The notes under the pieces are model-generated. The model was not told where the DNA came from. It worked only from the letters and a program-made list of their open reading frames with translations, and did no database searches. A program made the position numbers and the translations under genes. DNA of 6,925 bases, taken from assembly GCA_031267775.1 (NCBI GenBank), contig JAIRYL010000212.1, positions 1 to 6,925 of the forward strand. The letters are read 5' to 3'. The DNA is from Tannerellaceae bacterium. GTDB taxonomy: Bacteria > Bacteroidota > Bacteroidia > Bacteroidales > Tannerellaceae. Positions 1-4,462 of this stretch are shown one piece after another; within the stretch, counting starts at the first letter, position 1; each line of letters starts with the position of its first letter.

Positions 1-374
1 GCTAATGAAAAAATCCAAAACGGGGTATAAATGAATATCCAAAGCTGGGTAAGCGCCGCGCAAAGAGAGGCGCTTATAAAATGCACCTTTTTTGTCATAC
101 CCCTGTCTTTGAATGGAGCCGCCGCTCCTACAAACATTAAAAAAGCGCATCCAAAAAATATCGGCGCCTGCGCAGTCCCTTCAGAAATATCAAGCCAAAA
201 GATAACCAGTGGGATGGCCACTAAAATAGTCCATCCATAAAATACCGGCAGGCTTATCCGAGCCGGCAGAAGGTAATAACTTTCACTGATTGATTCCGGT
301 ATTCCGTACTTCATTATAATGGCTGTTAAGCCGAGAATAAACGCAATTAAAGAAATAAAAAATAATGTTGTCAT
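1..374 (-). CDS. Small multi-pass membrane protein, C-terminally cut by the window edge
   Basis: I translated this frame by hand. It starts at an ATG (complement of 372-374) and stays open for 124 codons to base 1, so the C terminus lies outside the window. The product begins MTTLFFISLIAFILGLTAII and is strongly hydrophobic. Likely membrane segments are residues 2-20, 42-61, 70-87 and about 100-124. The loop after the first segment carries the polar stretch KYGIPESISESYYLLP, which resembles a motif I associate with conserved hypothetical membrane proteins of Bacteroidales and their phages; this is memory, not a search. It starts 18 bases after the stop of the DUF4376 gene and is probably in the same operon. 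A holin or other envelope role is possible, but nothing in the sequence shows it. The 69-residue plus-strand frame over the same bases (31-240) is a shadow. Confidence 0.72.
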   Translation of the reverse strand, partial: MTTLFFISLIAFILGLTAIIMKYGIPESISESYYLLPARISLPVFYGWTILVAIPLVIFWLDISEGTAQAPIFFGCAFLMFVGAAAPFKDRGMTKKVHFISASLCAALTQLWIFIYTPFWIFSL

Positions 375-392
375 AAGATTATAATTTGGTGG

Positions 393-1145
393 TTATACAT
401 TAAAAGATTCTTTTCCCGGATAGCCGGTTTTGTAATTATATGAATCAGTTTCTGCAATGGTTTGCAATTTTGAAACGGCTAATTTGTGCCCGGCCGTTAC
501 AATGGCGGCGTTATCCGCATACCGCTGTATTTTTGCAAGCATAAACTTTGCCTGTACAACAGGAACGGTCAGAATATTTCCGGCTATTGGCATTTGTATT
601 GTTTCTTCCTGCAATAATTCGGCTGAATCGATCGAATTGCGGAATACGGAACGGGTTCCGGCGTCAATCCATGTTTTTTGTCCGTTGACAAAAAAACTGT
701 TTACTTCGTCGCTGTTGTCGTATACGTCAATTTCCGCAATCCTTCCGGCAATTGCCTGTTCAATCGTTTGTTCCGGTTCCGGTTCCATAAGTCCCAATTC
801 CCGCAAATCTTTTTTTATATTGCTTTTCAAACCGGATACTTTCTTCAAATAAGCTTCATACTTTTCCTTATCCGCCTGGTCAATGGACAATTTCATAGTG
901 AACGAATTATATTTATTGATTAATGCGGTTTCTTCGGATGGGCTGTAATTCTCTGCAATTACCGCATTTGCAAGAGTTTCATAATCTATGTGGCCATAGA
1001 TATGTACCGTTTCGTACTCGAAGGCGGTTTTTTCTTCTCCGCTTTCGTTTTTAATAGTCGCTTTCCTTACATTGTAATTGTAATGCCAGCTTCCATCGCC
1101 CAAATCCAAAAGGACGGGCGGTCTAACGTCTGAATTTGATTTCAT
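393..1145 (-). CDS. DUF4376-domain phage tail-associated protein
   Basis: This 250-residue protein appears complete, starting at an ATG at 1145 and ending at TAA. Residues 1-60 form a polar, beta-type N terminus (GDGSWHYNYNVRK, FEYETVHIYG). Residues 70-125 are helical and charged, ending in a Pro/Glu hinge (EPEPEQT). Residues from about 128 to 248 resemble the DUF4376 family found beside phage tail-fibre genes: RIAEIDVYDNSDEVNSF, a W-[IL]-D-x-x-TR motif (WIDAGTR, 159-165), a beta segment, then a helical end closing with YNYKTGYPGKESF. That family is known from tail regions but its biochemical role is not established; tail-fibre assembly or attachment is a guess. Its first 23 bases overlap the end of the reverse transcriptase gene, which suggests translational coupling. 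It contains no copy of the variable repeat, so it is not a second target of the retroelement. Confidence 0.8.
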   Translation of the reverse strand: MKSNSDVRPPVLLDLGDGSWHYNYNVRKATIKNESGEEKTAFEYETVHIYGHIDYETLANAVIAENYSPSEETALINKYNSFTMKLSIDQADKEKYEAYLKKVSGLKSNIKKDLRELGLMEPEPEQTIEQAIAGRIAEIDVYDNSDEVNSFFVNGQKTWIDAGTRSVFRNSIDSAELLQEETIQMPIAGNILTVPVVQAKFMLAKIQRYADNAAIVTAGHKLAVSKLQTIAETDSYNYKTGYPGKESFNV

Positions 1146-2133
1146 ACTTTGATTTTTTAGATAGTTTATTAATTAAATTCCTGCTGTTACAATACTTTGC
1201 CCATCCCCACCATGGGCAAATATTTTGTTTAAACTCCGCTCCCGTTAAAATCTTATGCCTGTTTATCCGCGCCAAACGATGGCAAAGATGTTGCTTAATA
1301 CTTTTACGAAGCAAAGTGTGCGTATGGTGAAATACATAACCGACAAAATCAATTCCCCGCGCTGATACGGGAAAAATCTGCCAATTATTTTTGATTTGAA
1401 GTTTAAGCTGATCGGCAAAGTATACCTGCATGTCCTGGAATAAATCATGTAAAAATCGTTTGTTGTGATGCAATACTATTATATCATCAGCGTACCGGAA
1501 ATAGTATTTTATACCTTTCTTTTCCTTCATCCAATGGTCAAAATAGGCTAAATACAGATTAGCGAAATATTGACTTAAATAGTTACCAATAGGTACGCCT
1601 TCGGCAGAATCTATTACCTCGTCTAATAGAGAAAGTAATTCGGCGTCCTTTATTTTCCTGCGAATAATCCCTTTCAAAATATCGCGGTTAATAGAAGGGT
1701 AAAATTTACGAATGTCTATTTTCAGACAAAATTTCGTCCTTTCTTTGTCATCATGTAGCGCTTTTTTTACCTTTTTAGCGGCTGCATGTATCCCTTTATT
1801 CTTAATGCAGCTATAAGTATCTTCCGTAAAAATAGAAACCCATACGGGTTCCAGGATATTCATAACTGCGTGGTGTACTATGCGGTCGGGATAATAAGGT
1901 AAACGGTATATCTCCCTTTCTTTGGGTTTGTGAATTGTAAAAACATCGTATTTTGATGTTCTAAAAGTGTGGCAAATCAATGCTTCGCGTAGTTTAAGTA
2001 TGTTTTGCTCCCTGTTCTTATCATGCTTTAAAACCCCATGTGAACGTAGTTTACCCTTACGGGCCTTTTCATCCGCTAACATAAGGTTTTCCAAGGAACA
2101 AATCTTTTCATATAAATTACCTAATCTTTTCAT
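1123..2133 (-). CDS. Diversity-generating retroelement reverse transcriptase
   Basis: This is the enzyme that copies the template-repeat RNA into cDNA, misincorporating opposite adenines. From the ATG at 2133 it has 336 residues, about the usual length for DGR enzymes, with no maturase or endonuclease domain. Visible motifs are an N terminus typical of the family (MKRLGNLYEKICSLENL, ARKGK at 24-28), YRLPYYPDRIVHHAV (76-90), and the first catalytic Asp in KIDIRKFYPSI (D140). Next come GVPIGNYLSQ (179-188), YADD at 214-217 with both catalytic Asp residues, and GIDFVGY (260-266). IGNYLSQ matches the DGR-type motif in which SQ replaces the usual SP. The frame continues upstream to a TTG at 2193, but those 20 residues do not resemble the family N terminus, so I chose the ATG. 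The upstream leader is A-rich (AGCAAAGCAAAGCAA) with no clear Shine-Dalgarno sequence. The gene lies just after the template repeat and overlaps the next gene by 23 bases. Confidence 0.95.
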   Translation of the reverse strand: MKRLGNLYEKICSLENLMLADEKARKGKLRSHGVLKHDKNREQNILKLREALICHTFRTSKYDVFTIHKPKEREIYRLPYYPDRIVHHAVMNILEPVWVSIFTEDTYSCIKNKGIHAAAKKVKKALHDDKERTKFCLKIDIRKFYPSINRDILKGIIRRKIKDAELLSLLDEVIDSAEGVPIGNYLSQYFANLYLAYFDHWMKEKKGIKYYFRYADDIIVLHHNKRFLHDLFQDMQVYFADQLKLQIKNNWQIFPVSARGIDFVGYVFHHTHTLLRKSIKQHLCHRLARINRHKILTGAEFKQNICPWWGWAKYCNSRNLINKLSKKSKYEIKFRR

Positions 2134-2240
2134 TTGCTTTGCTTTGCTGGTTATTGGAGAATATTCGGAAACCCTACTAATACCCCGTAACAATTATTTA
2201 TTTTTTGCCAAGTGGCAAGGCCTTTGCTTTTTAATTCCTT
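2134..2240 (-). other. Spacer between template repeat and reverse transcriptase (candidate cDNA-priming RNA segment)
   Basis: These 107 bases link the end of the template repeat to the reverse transcriptase start. In the studied BPP-1 DGR, RNA downstream of the template is needed to prime cDNA synthesis, so this stretch is the matching candidate here; that role is inferred from position. Visible contents are a small inverted repeat at 2205-2218 and a tandem AGCAA run immediately before the start codon. Neither a protein-coding frame with recognisable features nor a promoter was found. Confidence 0.4.
2205..2218 (-). repeat. Small inverted repeat between template repeat and reverse transcriptase
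   Basis: On the coding strand the bases read TTGCCACTTGGCAA, a perfect 6-base inverted repeat with a 2-base centre; it folds more realistically as 5 pairs with an ACTT loop. It is followed by AAAAAATAAAT, not a U-run, so it is not a factor-independent terminator for the minus-strand transcript. It lies 22 bases beyond the end of the template repeat, in the part of the RNA where DGRs carry elements needed for cDNA priming. That link is inference. Confidence 0.4.
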
Positions 2241-2354
2241 AGCATAGCTGAGAGCCGATATTCGTATTCGTATTCGAAGCCGTGTTATTCGTATTCGCGT
2301 AACTGAAACCTGCATTCGCGCTGTTATTCGCATTGCCGCCAAACAGGACGCCTC
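2241..2354 (-). repeat. DGR template repeat (TR)
   Basis: This 114-bp segment aligns without gaps to 2786-2899 at a constant offset of 545 bases. There are 17 mismatches, and all 17 fall where the template has A on the coding (minus) strand: 8 A-to-G, 6 A-to-T and 3 A-to-C. None of the 82 non-A positions differs, and 17 of 32 template adenines are changed. Read in the target's frame, the template is rich in Asn codons (AAT/AAC), at positions matching target residues 408, 410, 411, 414, 421, 423, 424, 428, 430 and 432. Asn codons of this kind are characteristic of DGR templates because randomising their adenines samples many residues without stops. The repeat lies 24 bases after the accessory gene and 107 bases before the reverse transcriptase. 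A shadow frame spanning it on the same strand (2151-2342) is not a gene. Confidence 0.97.
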
Positions 2355-2378
2355 AAAAGCAAACAGCCTTTATATCAT

Positions 2379-2720
2379 TCATTCAAAATAATATCTCGTG
2401 CCCGACGCTCTCATAGTAACCTTTCGGGGAAACGCTTTTAATTCCTTTATTTTCCCCAAAACATATTTTATCTCTTGGGAATTGGTAAAGAATTTCTTCG
2501 CTTCCGTATCGCTGTCATCCATGCGGTATTTGATTTTAACAAGGAATCGGTGACCTCCGAATTTTGTTTTCACTTCATCCAGATAATCGACAACCCAAAA
2601 TGACAGATTCGTTAATTTCTGCTGGGTTGTTTCCTGGCAATTAAAATGCCTGTTGTTTTTGTCCGGTTCGATTTTCAAAAATGACAAACTCCCATCGTCA
2701 TTGTCTTGTTTTGTATCCAT
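2379..2720 (-). CDS. Small DGR accessory-position protein, possibly OB-fold-like
   Basis: This 113-residue protein starts at an ATG after an A/T-rich leader and ends at TGA. It lies between the target gene and the template repeat, where many DGRs encode the accessory variability determinant Avd. It does not look like Avd, which is a basic, fully helical four-helix bundle. Here the N terminus is acidic and polar (MDTKQDNDDG). Residues 35-113 then read as alternating strands and a helix: LSFWVVDYLDEVKTKFG, HRFLVKIKYRM, KKFFTNSQEIKYVLGKIKEL, FPRKVTMRASGTRYYFE. The order of strand, KTKFG turn, strand, FFTNS, helix and a final strand ending RYYFE reminds me of small OB-fold nucleic-acid-binding proteins, but that is a visual impression only. 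A role in binding the template RNA or cDNA, or bridging it to the reverse transcriptase, follows from context alone. It could instead be an ordinary phage gene. Confidence 0.7.
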   Translation of the reverse strand: MDTKQDNDDGSLSFLKIEPDKNNRHFNCQETTQQKLTNLSFWVVDYLDEVKTKFGGHRFLVKIKYRMDDSDTEAKKFFTNSQEIKYVLGKIKELKAFPRKVTMRASGTRYYFE

Positions 2721-2752
2721 AATTTTTAATTTATATTAATTCTGTTTTTTTG

Positions 2753-2765
2753 GCCGCGGCGCGGC
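2753..2765. repeat. GC-rich short hairpin downstream of the variable region
   Basis: The bases gccgcggcgcggc form a 5-bp all-GC stem (GCCGC/GCGGC) with a 3-base loop, and also contain the 8-base palindrome GCCGCGGC. It lies 20 bases past the variable repeat on its coding-strand 3' side, and 6 bases after the target stop codon. In BPP-1 and several other phage DGRs a hairpin or cruciform just downstream of the variable region promotes retrohoming. This one is a candidate counterpart, though shorter and further away. It is followed on the coding strand by an A-run, so it is not a terminator for the operon. Confidence 0.35.
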
Positions 2766-2771
2766 GTGACG

Positions 2772-4100
2772 TTATGCGGGGATAAAGCAAAGCCGAGAGC
2801 CGATATTCGCATACGTAGACGAAGCCGCGTAATACGTAGACGCGCAACCGAAACCCGCATTCGCGCCGTTATTCGCAGCGCCGCCAAACAGGACGCCTCT
2901 TATAGACTCTCCGGTAGCCGGCAGGCTGGTATAGAAATAGTCGCTGAAATATGTAGATGAACTTGCGCCTGATGCTATTTTGGGAAGGTTTTCGCCAAAT
3001 TCCCCTATTAGCATTTCCTTTACATATCCTTCCGCACGCGGCAAAACTCCGCGCAGTTCGTAATCATTGTAATTGCTATCCTGAAACTTTGACGGATCAT
3101 TGCAAACGTAAAACTCTGAAAGGCCGCCGCCGTCATTGCTTTGAATCCTGCATTTGCATCCATCCGTCCATGACCAAGTATGTCCGAATGGATTTTCTAT
3201 CCCGCGATAACTCGGAACTTGCGTTGTTAAGGCTGTCCCGTACTCTGCCGGCATAGCAAAATCAACCAATCCTGTACGATTTCCCAAACTGTTTGTGTAA
3301 CCGCAGGGTATGAAAGGATTATAGCCATTGAACGTATTCCATGACGCGCTTGCCAAATTGGTTACGCCTGCGCCTAACCCGCCTTGCTTGTATCCGTTTG
3401 CGTCCGGCTGCGCGTTGTATGCGGTTTGGCTGTTTATGGTTGCGTATTCAACGACAAACAGCCAATAACAAATCTTTTGAATGTTATATACGTCGCAATT
3501 CCAACCCGCTCCGCTTTTTCCGGCTGTCCCGCGACGCCTGGCATACGTGCGGAAATTTGTCAGGCTCGTGCTTGTTCCGGCTGTCCCCAGCAAACTGTTG
3601 GATTGTCCGTCATACGCTGTGTTATTGTTTCCGCCACGAAATGCGACGGCCTTGTTTACAACGCTGCATAGCTTAGGGGATGCGCTTGTAGTACGGTCAA
3701 TAGCGGCTTCGTATGCAGACCGGTAGCATTTGGGTACTAAATGGAATCCCGGTAATTGGAATTCCGAAAGGAATACACGCCATTTAGTCCCCTCAAATTC
3801 AAATTTACGCCAATGGTCGGGTATTTCTACCATTACTTGCCCGGCGGCTCCTGAAAGGTCGGCGGCTGCTCCCGTATCCCGCAAAGCGCTGTCGTTGGCG
3901 TGCAGGTAGTAATTTACAGTTCCGTCATCTTTCAGCAAACAGCGCCGCATACGGCTCTGGATGGGTAACGATACATGTAATTCGGGGCGACCGATCCGTG
4001 TTAATTTCGGATTGGCTACTACGGTATCTATCTCAACGCCGTAATAGTAATTATACGGAAACTGAGGCATTGTGTTTCCTACTCCTATTAAAAGTCCCAT
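2772..4100 (-). CDS. DGR target: phage tail/receptor-binding protein with C-terminal C-type-lectin (FGE-like) domain
   Basis: This complete 442-residue protein (ATG to TAA) is the gene diversified by the retroelement. Residues 1-125 form an N-terminal part presumed to attach it to the virion (PQFPYNYYYGVEID, then VEIPDHWRKFEFEGTKWRVFL at 91-111). Residues from about 140 to 442 look like the formylglycine-generating-enzyme-type C-lectin fold used by many DGR targets. Seen there are SWNTFNGYNPFIPCG (253-267), GIENPFGHTWSWTDG (300-314), FYVCNDPSKF (330-339), the GYVKEMLIGEFGENLP loop (358-373), GASSSTYFSDYFYT (378-391), RGVLFGG (401-407) and the closing IGSRLCFIPA. The variable repeat covers residues 402-438. 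Compared with the template, 12 residues differ: N408A, S412G, S418G, Y419C, N421S, N423Y, N424Y, T425A, N428S, N430Y, T431A and Q436R. Two further changes are silent (415, 437). Phage receptor binding is the likely role, inferred from the tail-gene setting. No signal peptide is visible. Confidence 0.93.
   Translation of the reverse strand: MGLLIGVGNTMPQFPYNYYYGVEIDTVVANPKLTRIGRPELHVSLPIQSRMRRCLLKDDGTVNYYLHANDSALRDTGAAADLSGAAGQVMVEIPDHWRKFEFEGTKWRVFLSEFQLPGFHLVPKCYRSAYEAAIDRTTSASPKLCSVVNKAVAFRGGNNNTAYDGQSNSLLGTAGTSTSLTNFRTYARRRGTAGKSGAGWNCDVYNIQKICYWLFVVEYATINSQTAYNAQPDANGYKQGGLGAGVTNLASASWNTFNGYNPFIPCGYTNSLGNRTGLVDFAMPAEYGTALTTQVPSYRGIENPFGHTWSWTDGCKCRIQSNDGGGLSEFYVCNDPSKFQDSNYNDYELRGVLPRAEGYVKEMLIGEFGENLPKIASGASSSTYFSDYFYTSLPATGESIRGVLFGGAANNGANAGFGCASTYYAASSTYANIGSRLCFIPA
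2786..2899 (-). repeat. DGR variable region (VR) at the 3' end of the target gene
   Basis: This is the mutated copy of the template repeat, in frame within the last 41 codons of the target gene. Differences from the template run from 2790 to 2879 and are confined to template adenines. The stretch 2795-2809, coding-strand CGAATATCGGCTCTC, is unchanged although it contains three template adenines. It lies at the 3' side, where DGRs carry the initiation-of-mutagenic-homing site, so the IMH is probably within about 2786-2809. Beyond 2786 the two copies diverge and the target ends FIPA-stop. Confidence 0.96.
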
Positions 4101-4112
4101 AATAATAAATAT

Positions 4113-4439
4113 TTAGTTATTAGTGATTTTGTCGTATGTATCGATGGTTTCCGCGGAAAACATTCCGTTTCCGTCAATAAATTCCACTCTTTGTTTTAAA
4201 TACTTCTGTTCTTCTTCTGTAAAAGAAACGTCAATTGTTGCAGTGATTGCGTCAACGGTTTTAAAACCTATTTCATACTGATTATTACCCACGTTTGTAT
4301 ACATTAAAAGCGACTCCTCTTGTGGGGAAAGCTGTATTTTACCGGATACGGAGTTTTTGAGAATGATATTTTGCCTTGTGTCGTACTGCGGCAAAAGGGT
4401 TTTCAGGATTATTAACCTGTCTTTTAAATTCAGTTTCAT
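4113..4439 (-). CDS. Unrecognised small phage tail-region protein
   Basis: This 108-residue frame starts at an ATG (MKLNLKDRLIILKTLLPQYD) and ends at TAA. It lies 23 bases after the large tail gene and 12 bases before the target gene, spacing that supports a real gene in the same operon. Residues 1-15 form a short amphipathic helix. Residues 20-80 have beta-type alternation (RQNIILKNSVSGKIQLSPQEESLLMYTNV, then YEIGFKTVDAITATIDVSF), and residues 74-90 are a charged helix (TEEEQKYLKQRVEFID). No signal peptide, membrane segment, cysteines or catalytic motif are seen. I do not recognise the family. Its place just before the receptor-binding protein suggests a tail assembly factor or small structural adaptor, but that is context only. 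Confidence 0.75.
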   Translation of the reverse strand: MKLNLKDRLIILKTLLPQYDTRQNIILKNSVSGKIQLSPQEESLLMYTNVGNNQYEIGFKTVDAITATIDVSFTEEEQKYLKQRVEFIDGNGMFSAETIDTYDKITNN

Positions 4440-4462
4440 ATTATTAGTTTTTAAAATGATTA

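Larger units (their letters stand above)
1123..4100 (-). other. Complete diversity-generating retroelement cassette
   Basis: All core parts are present in the usual order on one strand: target gene with C-terminal variable region, accessory-position gene, template repeat, reverse transcriptase. The variable region and template start 545 bases apart. The cassette sits within a run of phage tail genes, with upstream tail genes 12-23 bases apart and the downstream gene overlapping. It therefore belongs to the tail operon and need not have its own promoter. Activity is suggested by the adenine-only divergence, but current activity cannot be judged from one sequence. Confidence 0.93.

Noticed and set aside
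31..240. Plus-strand 69-residue frame
   Set aside because: It lies antisense to a longer open minus-strand frame with clear membrane segments and an ATG; it has no recognisable domain and no neighbours on its strand.
457..852. Plus-strand 131-residue frame opposite the DUF4376 gene
   Set aside because: It is a shadow of a coding sequence with recognisable family features; its own product is low-complexity Cys/Ser-rich with no motif.
1123..2133. Retron or group II intron reverse transcriptase
   Set aside because: There is no maturase or endonuclease domain and no msr/msd-like structure recognised. The DGR-type IGNYLSQ motif plus a matching template/variable pair settle the class.
2134..2193. 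Longer reverse transcriptase beginning at a TTG
   Set aside because: The extra 20 residues do not resemble DGR enzymes, whose N terminus matches MKRLGNLYEKICSL at the downstream ATG, and they would use up most of the putative priming spacer.
2201..2220. Rho-independent terminator between template repeat and reverse transcriptase
   Set aside because: The stem is short and on the coding strand is followed by A-residues, not U-residues. A terminator there would also separate the reverse transcriptase from its operon.
2151..2342. Minus-strand 63-residue Arg/Ile-rich frame across the template repeat
   Set aside because: It is an artefact of the repetitive template read out of the target frame; the template is expected to act as RNA, not as a coding sequence.
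3341..3726. Overlapping plus-strand frames opposite the target gene
   Set aside because: Several overlapping frames occur in the GC-richer middle of a well-supported gene, none with recognisable content.
4440..4462. Promoter in the short gaps between tail genes
   Set aside because: The gaps of 12-23 bases are too short and no Bacteroidales-type -7 TAnnTTTG element with a -33 box was seen. One TAnnTTTG-like match on the minus strand (3800-3807) is inside the target coding region and has no supporting context.
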